A stretch of 64,000 nucleotides of DNA, taken from assembly GCA_964581515.1 (NCBI GenBank), contig CAZOOV010000012.1:14505-78504 (forward strand). Reading direction: 5' to 3'. A program made the translations under genes and the position numbers. The DNA comes from JACJVV01 sp964581515 (lineage in GTDB: Archaea > Nanobdellota > Nanobdellia > Woesearchaeales > JACJVV01). This document shows, one piece after another, positions 9,632-18,335 of the stretch; positions within the stretch are counted from its first letter, which is position 1, and each line of letters starts with the position of its first letter. The notes under the pieces are model-generated. The model was not told the DNA's origin. It did not search any database and was given only the letters and a program-made list of their open reading frames with translations.

Positions 9632-12600
9632 TTGGGAAAAAGAAAAGTATATTAGCATATTCTGTCTTGATGTTGTTAGTATTATTTCTTTTTATGGTAT
9701 CTTCAATATCTGCTGCGGAATTAGAAGTCACTATTGTTAACAGAACATATCCTAATGTTACAGTAATATATAATGAGTCTATTGTTTCATATACAGTAAG
9801 TTATATGTTAAAAGATTCTAATAATAATGATGTCAGCAGTCTTTTGGAAAGGACTGGTTTTGGAAATTCAAATAAAGAGATATATTATATTGCAGCACAA
9901 GAATTTAGTCCTGATACATATAATTTTTCTGTTAGAGCTTGTGATAAGCTTCATAATTGTCCTCCTGATGGAGAATACTATACAAAGATGTTTAAGGTTG
10001 AGCTTGGAGCTTTGAATGTTACATTATTATATCCTAAATTTGGTGCATTTAATGATTATAGGCAAGTATTGATTCTTATGACAAACAGAGCTGCAAAATG
10101 TAGACTTGATACAGAAGATAAAGATTTTGATGATATGGATAAGAAATTTTCAGGAGCTGATGGATACTATGAAGAGCATAGGAGAAATATTTCTGATTTA
10201 TTTTTAGGTGATCTTGACAATCCAAAACAATATTATGTTAAATGTCAAGATGCTTACGAGTATGAAACTGAAGAAAGCTATGATTTTTATCTAGACTCAG
10301 TAGCGCCATTAATCAATATCAGTACAGATGATATCTTTAATCAGCCTATACAGACTAAATTATACGTCACTTCTAAGAACAGAGATGTTCAGTGTAGATA
10401 TTCCATAGAGGATAAAGATTTTGATGATATGTATCCTTTTACTGGATTTGACCTTCTTGATGAGAATAAATATAAGAAATATTTTGTCCAGGAAATTACT
10501 CAATATGTCAATGAGGATCTTATTTTAGTGAATGGTGAATTCAATACTTTGTATGTTCAGTGCGAGTCAAAATCAGGAATGAAATCCAATAAAGAATATG
10601 TGACTTTTGAAGTTGATACAAATAAAAGTGTTGGAATCTCTGTAGAAGTTCCTGATGATTATATTAATGTATCTTCTTTTTATATTAATGTTACGACTTC
10701 CATTCCTGCAAATTGTCAATATTGGATTGATGATGATAGTGATAATAAAGAGATTTTTGAGACAAATGTACAATATGATACTGAACATATATCAGAAAAT
10801 AAGGAAGATTTTGATGATGATGAAGGAGAGCATCTATTAACAGTACAATGTGATGATGGATCTAAACCTGCTGTAAAAAAAGATTTTGATTTTACAGTTG
10901 ACCTTACAAATCCAGAAATGCGTAATGCTTCTATAATAACCATTGATCCACAATCAAATAGGGTCAGTGATTCTCATAAATTAACAGTAGATCTTACTTC
11001 ATTTGATAATGGTTCAGGGATATATTATTATGAGTATAAGATTTATGAAAAAGTAGGATATACATTCCCTAATATTACTGATTGGGAAATACTTTCATCT
11101 AAACTTGAACATGTTGTAAGGGATATAAGCTTATCTTTAAAGAATCAAAGCTCATATTATATGGAAGTTCGTGCAGTAGATTATTCTGGAAGGAAAAGTT
11201 CATTAGAAGAGACAAACAGAGTAGTATATGATCCTCCTAGCCCTCCATCACCAACATGTACTTCAGTAGATAAATGCGAAGATGGTGAAGGACCTTGTGA
11301 TTCTAATGATGAATGTGTTTCAAATTATTGTAATACCACTTCAAATAAATGTCAAGTACCAAGCTGTGATGATGGTGTATTTAATGGTGATGAGACTGAT
11401 GAGGATTGTGGTGGAAGGTGTGATGGATGCGGGCTTGATAAGAAATGCGAACTTGATGATGATTGTCAATCTGGAAGCTGTGTATCAAAACGATGTGCAG
11501 ATGTTAATCATTGCTTTGATGGTAGAAAGGATGATGATGAGACTGATGAAGATTGTGGAGGGATGGATTGTGTAGCATGTGATAAAGGAAAGATGTGTTT
11601 AATAGATCAAGATTGTAAAAGCAATTATTGTAATGTTGAGGATAATCTTTGTGCTGATCCATTAGAAGATGCTGATGGGGATGGGGTAATAAACAAAGAT
11701 GATAATTGTCCGAATACTCCTAACTCAAACCAAGAAGATTTTGATAGTGATGAGATAGGAGATATATGTGATCCTGATACAGATAATGATAATCTTCCAA
11801 ATTCATGGGAAACACAGTATGGCCTTAATATTAAAGATTCTTCAGATGCAACTACAGATAAAGATGGAGATAAATTATTAAATATCGATGAATATGAGAT
11901 AGGTACTAGTCCTATATCAAAAGATACAGATGGTGATGGGTTTAGTGATTATGATGAAGTAAGAATTCATCATACAGATCCATTAGATGCAGATGATTAT
12001 CCTAAATCAAGCTTATTATTCTTTATAATATCCATTATATTTATAATACTTGGTGTGCTCGCTGGTTATTATATTTACTATTCCAAAAGTAATTTTATAC
12101 CTTCTCAAAAACCAGTTAAGAAAAAAGAAGTATCACCAAAACAAAAACCAGTTGTGAAAGCATCTTCTCAACCTCAACAATCTTCTTCACAAAGACAGGT
12201 GCCTATTCAAAAACCAATGCCTATGAGGGGAAGACCGTTAAAACCTATGCAAAGAATCTTTAAAAGACCCACTGTAGCAGAAAAGAATAAATCTCTGGGA
12301 TCTGGTAATGATAAATATAAGAAATTAGAGAATATTGATAAATCAAAATTAACTGGAGTGAGTAAAATCCTGTCTAAATCTAAGTCTAAGGGACTATCAA
12401 AAACATCTTCATCTTTTACAGATAAACTTACAGATGTACTTGGTAAGGGTAAACATGAAGATGCAATAGCAGATCTAGGAGAAAAATTAGGTAATAAGAA
12501 AAAAGCTCAAAAATCAGTTATGGAGAAATTAAGTGGTATGGGTACAAAAAAGAATGAAAAAATTAATTTTATTAATAAATTATCTGAGAATGTTAGTGCT

Positions 12601-12693
12601 GATGGAAAAGATGTTATGAAAAAACTTGATGAGATGGAAGGCAAGTCCGCATTGACTGAACTTTCAAAGTCTATGAAAAAGAAAAATAAGTGA
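9628..12693 (+). CDS. Membrane-anchored Ig-like/TSP3 calcium-binding surface protein
   Basis: 1021 residues starting at GTG that overlaps the previous stop. Residues 1-30 form a signal peptide (KKK then a long hydrophobic run ending SISAAE). Ig-like modules follow to about residue 530. Next come Cys-rich repeats with the signature DDGVFNGDETDEDCGG and a degenerate second copy (about 545-680). Thrombospondin type 3-like calcium loops (DADGDGVINKDDNCP; DTDGDGFSDYDE) lie at about 680-790. One membrane helix (about 795-817) is followed by a long Lys/Ser/Pro/Gln-rich cytoplasmic tail of about 200 residues. The layout implies an extracellular stalk with a cytoplasmic basic tail, probably the anchor for the giant protein encoded just upstream. 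TSP3 repeats bind calcium in known families; the anchoring role is inferred from the 4-nt overlap. Confidence 0.8.
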   Translation: MIGKKKSILAYSVLMLLVLFLFMVSSISAAELEVTIVNRTYPNVTVIYNESIVSYTVSYMLKDSNNNDVSSLLERTGFGNSNKEIYYIAAQEFSPDTYNFSVRACDKLHNCPPDGEYYTKMFKVELGALNVTLLYPKFGAFNDYRQVLILMTNRAAKCRLDTEDKDFDDMDKKFSGADGYYEEHRRNISDLFLGDLDNPKQYYVKCQDAYEYETEESYDFYLDSVAPLINISTDDIFNQPIQTKLYVTSKNRDVQCRYSIEDKDFDDMYPFTGFDLLDENKYKKYFVQEITQYVNEDLILVNGEFNTLYVQCESKSGMKSNKEYVTFEVDTNKSVGISVEVPDDYINVSSFYINVTTSIPANCQYWIDDDSDNKEIFETNVQYDTEHISENKEDFDDDEGEHLLTVQCDDGSKPAVKKDFDFTVDLTNPEMRNASIITIDPQSNRVSDSHKLTVDLTSFDNGSGIYYYEYKIYEKVGYTFPNITDWEILSSKLEHVVRDISLSLKNQSSYYMEVRAVDYSGRKSSLEETNRVVYDPPSPPSPTCTSVDKCEDGEGPCDSNDECVSNYCNTTSNKCQVPSCDDGVFNGDETDEDCGGRCDGCGLDKKCELDDDCQSGSCVSKRCADVNHCFDGRKDDDETDEDCGGMDCVACDKGKMCLIDQDCKSNYCNVEDNLCADPLEDADGDGVINKDDNCPNTPNSNQEDFDSDEIGDICDPDTDNDNLPNSWETQYGLNIKDSSDATTDKDGDKLLNIDEYEIGTSPISKDTDGDGFSDYDEVRIHHTDPLDADDYPKSSLLFFIISIIFIILGVLAGYYIYYSKSNFIPSQKPVKKKEVSPKQKPVVKASSQPQQSSSQRQVPIQKPMPMRGRPLKPMQRIFKRPTVAEKNKSLGSGNDKYKKLENIDKSKLTGVSKILSKSKSKGLSKTSSSFTDKLTDVLGKGKHEDAIADLGEKLGNKKKAQKSVMEKLSGMGTKKNEKINFINKLSENVSADGKDVMKKLDEMEGKSALTELSKSMKKKNK

Positions 12694-12694
12694 G

Positions 12695-13267
12695 ATGTTA
12701 AAAGTGAAAATGTTATGCAGTAAAAAATCTCAGATGGTAGGTCAAGTTTTTGTATATTCTTTATCATTATTAATAGTGGCAATAATACTTATGTTTGGTT
12801 ATGATGTTATTAATAAATTTCTTGTAAAATCATGTACTGTTGAAATGCTACAATTTCATAAAGGTATGGAAAGTTATATTGATAGATATTCCAGTGAGTA
12901 TGGGAGTACAGGAAATCAAGATGTATTTGCACCATGTGACGCAAAAACAGTTTGTTTTGTAGATTTTTATTCTATTAATAGCAATATAAAAAATTGTAAT
13001 GGTTCTACTGATAATGGTCATACTGTTGTTAGATATTCTTTTCAAAATAATCCTGTGCCCAGAGAGAGAAAAAATATGTTTCTTTTAGATAAAGATGGTG
13101 TTCTTATGAAAAGTGCTTTTATGGGCAATGTTACCCCTGTAGGAGATATAGGTAACTCAGCTGCACTTGGTTGTAATTATATTTGTATTGATGTATACAA
13201 AGGGTCTTTTAATATTGGTGTAGAAGGAAGAGGTGTAGGGGTAAAACTCTATGACACGACTCCTTAA
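12695..13267 (+). CDS. Pilin-like membrane-anchored protein
   Basis: 190 residues beginning 1 nt after the preceding stop. The short basic N-terminus (SKKSQ at about residues 9-13) precedes a single hydrophobic helix (about 16-38, VFVYSLSLLIVAIILMFGYD), then a soluble domain of about 150 residues with several Cys (CTVE, PCDAKTVCF, NCNG, CNYICI). The KKSQ-plus-helix layout resembles archaeal class III signal peptides processed by prepilin peptidase; cleavage is not proven. A later Met (base 12710) gives an equally plausible start. The 3' end overlaps the next gene by 17 nt, so it belongs to the same transcription unit. No specific family could be named. Confidence 0.75.
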   Translation: MLKVKMLCSKKSQMVGQVFVYSLSLLIVAIILMFGYDVINKFLVKSCTVEMLQFHKGMESYIDRYSSEYGSTGNQDVFAPCDAKTVCFVDFYSINSNIKNCNGSTDNGHTVVRYSFQNNPVPRERKNMFLLDKDGVLMKSAFMGNVTPVGDIGNSAALGCNYICIDVYKGSFNIGVEGRGVGVKLYDTTP

Positions 13268-14444
13268 TTCTAAAAAAATGAGAACTCTTTTTGGAAAAGA
13301 AAAAAGAAATAAGTTATTTAAGAGAAGGAAGGCTGTAATAGAAGTTGGTTTCTCATGGATTTTTATATTGATTGCAGGAGTGGTAATTCTTGGATTATTT
13401 ACTTATATTACTGTAAAGCAAGGTAATTTTTTTAAAACAGTAATTAATGCTAATCTACTTACTGATTTGAATGCAATTTTTATTGGAGCACAAGTAAGTA
13501 AGAATACTGCTGCACAGTTTAATATACCTGAAACAACACTCACTTTTGATTGTCAATCTTATGGTATTGAACAGGGTCTAGGAAATGATATAAATCATGA
13601 TCTATTAGGGAGATTCATATTTGCACCAGATCGTCTTAAAACCTCAGAGCTTATAACTTGGTCTAAACCATGGAGTTTAGGATTTCGGATTACTAATTTT
13701 TTGTATATAACATCCCCTTATATTAAATATTATATTGTTTATAATCCTTCGGATATAGATGACGCTCCTTTTGCTCTTGATATATATAATGATCTGCCTA
13801 CACAAATACAAAAAGAATTAGTGCCTATTGGCGGGGCTGCAATGATAGAAAATCAGAATTATGATAAAGTTATAGTATTAGTATTGGGCAGCCAATATGA
13901 AGGAACAGATCTTCCTTCTAGTGTATACAAAGAAAGTGATTTCTCAAAATATGATGATGATGACGTTATTTTTGTACATGCAATCCCTACTGTTTCTGGT
14001 GAATATTATTTATCAGATGAAGTAACAGTTTCAGTAGATATTGTATATAAGGATAAAAATCAAGACATACAAGATTTTAGTGAATTCAATGCAGGAGTAA
14101 CAAAACAAGGTATATATGATTTAGCAGCATTGTATGGTGCATTCATTTCAGGAAATCAACATGTATTTCAGTGTATGATGGATAAAGCTTACATTAAAGC
14201 AAGAGACGTAGTTGAGATATATGAAGAAAGAACTAATAATCTAAATCAAAATTATCCTTATGCAGTCTGTCAGGGACACTATGGTACATACGCCCTTCCA
14301 GAGTTCGCAGATATGTCATCTAATCTATGGTATCAGAATGGAAATGTGGTAACAGTCAGAATTAGTAATATTGCAAATAATATCAGGAATTTTGACTTAT
14401 ATAATAAAAATCTTGAGAGGGCATCTTGTCCTTTACTTTACTAA
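13251..14444 (+). CDS. Pilin-like membrane-anchored protein (397 aa)
   Basis: The start overlaps the preceding gene by 17 nt; a downstream ATG at 13278 is possible. A very basic N-terminus (KRRKAVIEVG) leads into one hydrophobic helix (about residues 33-55, FSWIFILIAGVVILGLFTYI). A large extracytoplasmic domain of about 340 residues follows, containing few cysteines (three clustered late: CQGH, CMMD, ASCPLLY). RRKA-xE-helix is similar to pilin N-termini where a Glu sits at position 5 of the mature protein. It is one of a run of four similar-sized genes (12695-15671), which suggests subunits of one structure. Function is not known. Confidence 0.75.
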   Translation: MTRLLNSKKMRTLFGKEKRNKLFKRRKAVIEVGFSWIFILIAGVVILGLFTYITVKQGNFFKTVINANLLTDLNAIFIGAQVSKNTAAQFNIPETTLTFDCQSYGIEQGLGNDINHDLLGRFIFAPDRLKTSELITWSKPWSLGFRITNFLYITSPYIKYYIVYNPSDIDDAPFALDIYNDLPTQIQKELVPIGGAAMIENQNYDKVIVLVLGSQYEGTDLPSSVYKESDFSKYDDDDVIFVHAIPTVSGEYYLSDEVTVSVDIVYKDKNQDIQDFSEFNAGVTKQGIYDLAALYGAFISGNQHVFQCMMDKAYIKARDVVEIYEERTNNLNQNYPYAVCQGHYGTYALPEFADMSSNLWYQNGNVVTVRISNIANNIRNFDLYNKNLERASCPLLY

Positions 14445-14458
14445 AATAAATTATTAAA

Positions 14459-15019
14459 ATGAAAATGATAAGTAAGAAGGCCCAAATCAGGATGCGGAAC
14501 AGAGTTCGAACTCTTATCTTTGTAAAAAAATCTCAGATAAGAATGATGGAGACAATATCTGTATTATTGGTATTTTTGATCCTTCTCACTTTTGTTATGA
14601 TATTTTATATTAATATCAGTAGATCAACTCAAGGAGCAAAGCAAGATGATTTGTCGAATCTAAAAGCAGTAGAGATTTCACAGACAATATCATTTATGCC
14701 TGAGTTTCAATGTAGTTTTAAGAATATTGTTGATGAAAATTGTTTTGATATTATGAAGATCAATGCTTTTAGACAATATGTTGAGACAGATACACTTGGG
14801 ATGAGATCGTATAATACAACATATTATGATTTATTTGAATATTCACAAATTATCGTATATGAGATATATCCGAAAAGCGTTAATTCATGGTTGATCTATA
14901 ACAGGACTGAAGGAGCAGACATTACAAATAAGAAGAATACATTCATTCCAATCAGTCTATATAATGCTACAACTAATCAATATACATATGGGATACTTAA
15001 TGTGACAGTATATTCATAA
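14459..15019 (+). CDS. Pilin-like membrane-anchored protein (186 aa)
   Basis: An unusually long basic N-terminus of about 28 residues contains KKAQ and then KKSQIRMME. A hydrophobic helix (about residues 32-53) and a soluble domain of about 130 residues follow. The second KKSQ plus the Glu four residues later fits a prepilin-type cleavage region. Only two cysteines are seen (FQCSF, ENCFD), possibly one disulfide. It starts 14 nt after the previous stop in the same strand and probably in the same operon. No close family is recognised. Confidence 0.75.
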   Translation: MKMISKKAQIRMRNRVRTLIFVKKSQIRMMETISVLLVFLILLTFVMIFYINISRSTQGAKQDDLSNLKAVEISQTISFMPEFQCSFKNIVDENCFDIMKINAFRQYVETDTLGMRSYNTTYYDLFEYSQIIVYEIYPKSVNSWLIYNRTEGADITNKKNTFIPISLYNATTNQYTYGILNVTVYS

Positions 15020-15083
15020 TGATTAAATAAATAAAATAAAAGTGAAGGTCATAAATTAAACAAATTAATGGATTAATGAATTA

Positions 15084-15671
15084 ATGAAAAATCAAATGAA
15101 AATACAAAAACGTAAATCAGCCCAGGCAGAGATTGTAGGGATAACGATAGTTATGGTACTTATCATGCTTGGAATAATATTTGTGATAAAATATGTTATA
15201 TTGCCTGAGGGTTATAACATTAAACAAGCCTATGATAAAACGCAGATTGCGGCAAACTTTATGGATGCTGCTTTAAAAACCACCACTAATTGCAATACAC
15301 TTACAATTACTGAATTAATTCAAGATTGTTCTGAGCATTATTCCAGTCCTAGCTATCTTTATCAATGTCCAGAAGATTTTAATTTGAATATATGTATTGG
15401 GGGTTGTAGTTCATGTGAATATTTGAATGAATCAATGGAATATATGCTTAATAATTCACTCAATCAAATGCCACAAGTTAAATATGATTTATTTATCTGT
15501 AGATGGGATGAGGCTAATAGCAGGTGTTTTGGTGGTAGTGCTGATATAATCTCTAATTTTGCACATAATTATTGTAATTCAACTACTGATAGAACAGTAA
15601 CCTATGAATCAAAACAACAACCTATACCTACAGATGTAGGAAATAGGGTTGCTCAAATGTATGTTTGTTGA
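15084..15671 (+). CDS. Pilin-like membrane-anchored Cys-rich protein (195 aa)
   Basis: N-terminal KRKSAQAEIVG is followed by one hydrophobic helix (about residues 18-40) and a soluble domain with about eleven cysteines, including CIGGCSSC. SAQAE-helix resembles archaeal pilin-type N-termini. Several in-frame ATGs exist in a short ATTAATG-repeat stretch just upstream (15066-15085), so the exact start is uncertain. This is the last of the first group of four pilin-like genes; a new promoter follows at about 15700. Confidence 0.7.
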   Translation: MKNQMKIQKRKSAQAEIVGITIVMVLIMLGIIFVIKYVILPEGYNIKQAYDKTQIAANFMDAALKTTTNCNTLTITELIQDCSEHYSSPSYLYQCPEDFNLNICIGGCSSCEYLNESMEYMLNNSLNQMPQVKYDLFICRWDEANSRCFGGSADIISNFAHNYCNSTTDRTVTYESKQQPIPTDVGNRVAQMYVC

Positions 15672-15699
15672 AAAGACATGATGAGACTTATGAGAAGAA

Positions 15700-15758
15700 A
15701 AGTTTATAAATGATATAGGCTAGATTAGGGTATTATTATATTAATATTACTTGAGGTG
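15700..15758 (+). promoter_or_regulatory. Promoter and ribosome-binding site for the mini-pilin group
   Basis: AAGTTTATAAATG (about 15699-15711) is a good archaeal TATA box, placing initiation near 15735. GAGGTG at 15753-15758 is a ribosome-binding site 5 nt before the ATG at 15764. Confidence 0.55.
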
Positions 15759-15763
15759 TTAAA

Positions 15764-16084
15764 ATGAACAATAAACAGAGTTTGAGCTTGAAACATGTTT
15801 CAAAAAAAGCTCAAGGTTTAAGTCTTACAACAGTTGTTGTTGCAGCTTTAGTTCTGTTAGTCTTGGTTATATTATCAGTGATATTTGTAGGAAGGATGTC
15901 AGGTTATAGCTGGAGATCAAAAGACTGTGAAAAATTAGGCGCATCATGTATGCCAGTAAGTGAAGGAAGCACTTGTAAAGACCATGGAATGACTCCTCAT
16001 TCAGATGGAAAATGTCAGAAGCAAGGTTCTGATAATACAATGGTTGCTGATGATGATTATATATGCTGTATAAATATTAACTAA
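15764..16084 (+). CDS. Mini-pilin-like protein with C-terminal Cys-Cys (family member 1)
   Basis: 106 residues. SKKAQGLSLTTVVVAALVLL (about residues 14-33) is a pilin-like basic-plus-helix start; the helix runs to about 44. The roughly 60-residue outer domain has six cysteines: four single and a final adjacent pair in YICC, just before the C-terminus. Six loci in this window share this plan (15764, 16087, 16343, 16698, 21144, 21434), with near-identical N-terminal helices but divergent outer domains. An even cysteine count and an external location suggest disulfide-linked surface knots. A good ribosome-binding site fixes the start. Function unknown; subunits of a pilus-like or adhesive structure is an inference. 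Confidence 0.75.
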   Translation: MNNKQSLSLKHVSKKAQGLSLTTVVVAALVLLVLVILSVIFVGRMSGYSWRSKDCEKLGASCMPVSEGSTCKDHGMTPHSDGKCQKQGSDNTMVADDDYICCININ

Positions 16085-16086
16085 GC

Positions 16087-16341
16087 ATGAATGTCAGAAC
16101 TTTATTTATCGGTATAAGTGTTTTTATTTTTATTTTTTTAGCTATTTATTTCTCATCTAATATGTCTGGTTATCAGGTGAGAAGCAATGATTGTGAAGTG
16201 AATGGTGGATTTTGCGTAAATAGTTCAGAAGGATGCTTAGCGAAAGAGGCAATGGAACATCCTGAGGCACAATGTTATTATGATGTTGATAATAAACGGA
16301 TGCTAGATGATTTAAGTGTTTGCTGTTTGAAAGGTGGATGA
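16087..16341 (+). CDS. Mini-pilin-like protein with C-terminal Cys-Cys (family member 2)
   Basis: 84 residues. The hydrophobic helix begins almost at the N-terminus (MNVRTLFIGISVFIFIFLAI), without the KKAQ/KKG signal seen in its siblings, so this copy may stay as an uncleaved anchor. The outer domain keeps the family layout: SNDCEVNGGFCVN matches SKDCEKLGASCMP of the preceding gene, and the six cysteines end in VCC. It lies 2 nt after the previous stop and its own stop (ATGA) abuts the next gene, so the three are surely co-translated. Loss of the signal motif is the odd feature. Confidence 0.7.
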   Translation: MNVRTLFIGISVFIFIFLAIYFSSNMSGYQVRSNDCEVNGGFCVNSSEGCLAKEAMEHPEAQCYYDVDNKRMLDDLSVCCLKGG

Positions 16342-16342
16342 A

Positions 16343-16609
16343 ATGGATAAGAAAGGATCTTTAAGCTTACAAGTTGTTGTTATTGCTGCTCTATGTCTTC
16401 TAGTTTTAATTGTTCTTAGTGTAATATTTGCTTCGAGAATTGGTTTATTTAATTCTGGTCTTAAGCATTGTGATAACATATGTACTGAGTCTTCTCAAGA
16501 ATGTGAAGATGCAGGTTATGAAATAGCACTTTACTATGGTAAATGTGAAGATAGTTCAGGTAATGAGATAACTAAGAATGCTTATTGCTGTAGTCAAGAT
16601 AACACTTAA
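16343..16609 (+). CDS. Mini-pilin-like protein with C-terminal Cys-Cys (family member 3)
   Basis: 88 residues from the ATG at 16343, chosen because AGGTGG lies just upstream; an in-frame GTG at 16334 would lie inside that site. DKKGSLSLQVVVIAALCLLV is the pilin-like start, with KKG as the likely prepilin-peptidase context. The outer domain of about 55 residues carries six cysteines (HCDN, ICTE, ECED, KCED, YCC) plus one inside the helix. The KCED-to-YCC spacing resembles the KCQK-to-ICC spacing of the first family member, supporting common descent. Confidence 0.75.
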   Translation: MDKKGSLSLQVVVIAALCLLVLIVLSVIFASRIGLFNSGLKHCDNICTESSQECEDAGYEIALYYGKCEDSSGNEITKNAYCCSQDNT

Positions 16610-16697
16610 AATACTAAGTACTTTTACCAAAAATACGTAAGATTTAAATATACTACAGTTTAATTTAAGGATATTGAACATAAACGAGGTCATGATG

Positions 16698-17060
16698 ATG
16701 AAACTCAATAAGAAAGGTGATGGTTTAAGTCTTACAACAGTTGTTATAGCTGCAATCGCTCTGATTGTACTGATTATATTGATATTGATATTCTCTGGAA
16801 GGATTAGCATATTTAATACAGGTGTATCTGAATGTCCTGCAAAGTCAGGAAAGTATTCAGTTGTAGCTGAAGATGATCCTTGCAACTCAAATAAACTTTA
16901 TGGAACTTTACCTGTTAAGGTAATTGATAATAAAGATACAGGACAGTTGATGTATTGTTGTAAACAGGTTTATAGTGCTTGTTCATCTGCACCAGAAGGT
17001 GGATGTGCTGATGGAACAACATCAGTAAGCGGTGAATGTTGCACTCCTGCAACTTCTTAA
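16698..17060 (+). CDS. Mini-pilin-like protein with duplicated Cys-Cys (family member 4)
   Basis: About 120 residues. A TTG frame opens at 16674, but three ATGs at 16692-16700 follow GAGGT (16686-16690); the third has the best spacing. NKKGDGLSLTTVVIAAIALI is almost identical to the 15764 gene over its first 15 residues. The outer domain has eight cysteines and reaches the usual YCC, then continues with a second short Cys module ending ECC, as if the terminal module had been duplicated. A TATA-like TTTAAATA at about 16642-16650 gives it its own promoter. Confidence 0.72.
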   Translation: MKLNKKGDGLSLTTVVIAAIALIVLIILILIFSGRISIFNTGVSECPAKSGKYSVVAEDDPCNSNKLYGTLPVKVIDNKDTGQLMYCCKQVYSACSSAPEGGCADGTTSVSGECCTPATS

Positions 17061-17123
17061 TTTCTTTCTAATTTTTTTATCTTAATTTTTTATTATTCTT
17101 TTTTATAGCTTTTTTTTCAAAAC

Positions 17124-17132
17124 TTTTATATA
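17124..17132 (+). promoter_or_regulatory. TATA box for leaderless small gene at 17155
   Basis: TTTTATATA lies about 26 bp before the ATG at 17155. This is the spacing expected for a leaderless archaeal transcript, and it supports that tiny gene as real. Confidence 0.55.
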
Positions 17133-17154
17133 ACCCTTTTCTTGAGATAGTGAT

Positions 17155-17268
17155 ATGACTGTATTAAGTATTGATTATAGGATGCTCATGTATTTAGTGT
17201 TGTTTCTTATGTTAGCAGCTATTGCAGCAACTTTTATGTTTAAAGGACCAGCAATGTTTTTCACGTGA
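17155..17268 (+). CDS. Tiny hydrophobic membrane protein (37 aa)
   Basis: A 37-residue frame with one membrane helix (about residues 10-29, containing LVLFLMLAAIAATF) and a short tail (FKGPAMFF). It is not a shadow: it has its own TATA box at leaderless spacing, and its TGA overlaps the GTG of the next gene (GTGA), which implies coupling. A second gene with the same genetic layout lies at 19293. It may be a small membrane or pilin-like accessory subunit. No known family. Confidence 0.55.
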   Translation: MTVLSIDYRMLMYLVLFLMLAAIAATFMFKGPAMFFT

Positions 17269-18335
17269 CAATGATTAGAAGAAAACTTAAGAAGAAAGGT
17301 TATACAGAACAGGATATATTCATAGGAATAGCTCTGTCTATTGTGATAATGCTTGTTTTAGCTGTATTTGCAGGTAAATTTGCAGGATGGTTTGGCAGTA
17401 AGACAAATGATGAGAAATGCAGACTGAGTATTATGGCTAATTCTCAAGTCAGGTCTAGAGAACTGTTAGGTAGACTTGGTAGTGCTGATGAGAAAATTGC
17501 AGTGAGTTGTCCTTCAAAAGAGCTTCTTGAGATTGATAAGAAAAGCATGTCTGCAATGACTGCAACAGGCAGTACTGGGGCTATTAAGTATGCAATCATG
17601 GAGACTATGGCTGAAGAGATGAGGAATTGCCATTATAGATATGCTGGTGATATAGATGATCTTAATCCTTTTACTGCAGATGAAGGTACATTTTGTGGAA
17701 TATGTAGAGAAGTCACTTTTAATGATAATATACAGGAGTTGGATATGGGTGGGCATGATAGCTCAGGAAAGAGTGATTCAAATTTCATAGATTACTTCTC
17801 AACATATTTGTTTAATACAAAGATGGAGAATTCAAATCAGTATTATTCTGAATATTTCTCCGGGTATAAAAAAGAAACAACTGGACAGGCAGCAGATTTA
17901 AGTGAAGTATTTAATACTGATGATAGTATAAATAAAGCAGAGTTCAAGATTGATACAACTGATGAATATTATGTAACACATTTAGTCATTAAAGGTAAGA
18001 AAAGTATTAAAAAATATTTTACTACATATTATGGGTATGATTTTAGCGAAGATGTGAAGACATGTAGTATTGGAGCAGCTGTTGGAGGAGGTTTATTGTT
18101 TATAGGATTAATGGTTGCACCTATTCCTGGAACAAGAGTGGGTGCTGTTGCCCTTGCTAGTGGTGCAATTGCCGGAACAGGTGCTCTTGGATGTATTGGT
18201 TATTTTGCTAAGCAAACATATACTGAATCTGATAACCCTTATATGCGACAGACTGTTCTTCTTACTAAAAAACAATTTGTAAATCTTGGATGCATACCTT
18301 ATGGCCTAGAAAAAGAGGATACAGATGATATCTAA
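17265..18335 (+). CDS. Pilin-like CxxC protein with Gly/Ala-rich membrane segment (paralogue A)
   Basis: 356 residues; starts at GTG overlapping the previous stop, or at ATG 17271. KKKGYTEQDIF leads to the first helix (about residues 20-41). The middle domain has FTADEGTFCGICREVTFNDN (a CxxC motif). Near residues 263-310 is a long Gly/Ala-rich hydrophobic stretch (AAVGGGLLFIGLMVAP, then GAVALASGAIAGTGALG) that could form a membrane hairpin. The C-terminus has NLGCIPYG. The downstream gene shares the CxxC motif, the Gly/Ala segment and the LGC ending, so the two are tandem paralogues. A membrane-inserting or pore-like role is suggested only by composition. Confidence 0.75.
   Translation: MTMIRRKLKKKGYTEQDIFIGIALSIVIMLVLAVFAGKFAGWFGSKTNDEKCRLSIMANSQVRSRELLGRLGSADEKIAVSCPSKELLEIDKKSMSAMTATGSTGAIKYAIMETMAEEMRNCHYRYAGDIDDLNPFTADEGTFCGICREVTFNDNIQELDMGGHDSSGKSDSNFIDYFSTYLFNTKMENSNQYYSEYFSGYKKETTGQAADLSEVFNTDDSINKAEFKIDTTDEYYVTHLVIKGKKSIKKYFTTYYGYDFSEDVKTCSIGAAVGGGLLFIGLMVAPIPGTRVGAVALASGAIAGTGALGCIGYFAKQTYTESDNPYMRQTVLLTKKQFVNLGCIPYGLEKEDTDDI

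Noticed and set aside
11680..12000. EF-hand protein call for DxDGDG loops
   Set aside because: Loop spacing with DNCP/DxC motifs fits thrombospondin type 3 repeats, and EF-hand helices are absent.
15040..15085. Short ATTAATG direct repeats before the 15084 gene
   Set aside because: AT-rich low complexity of about 40 bp; nothing indicates a mobile or CRISPR-type repeat.
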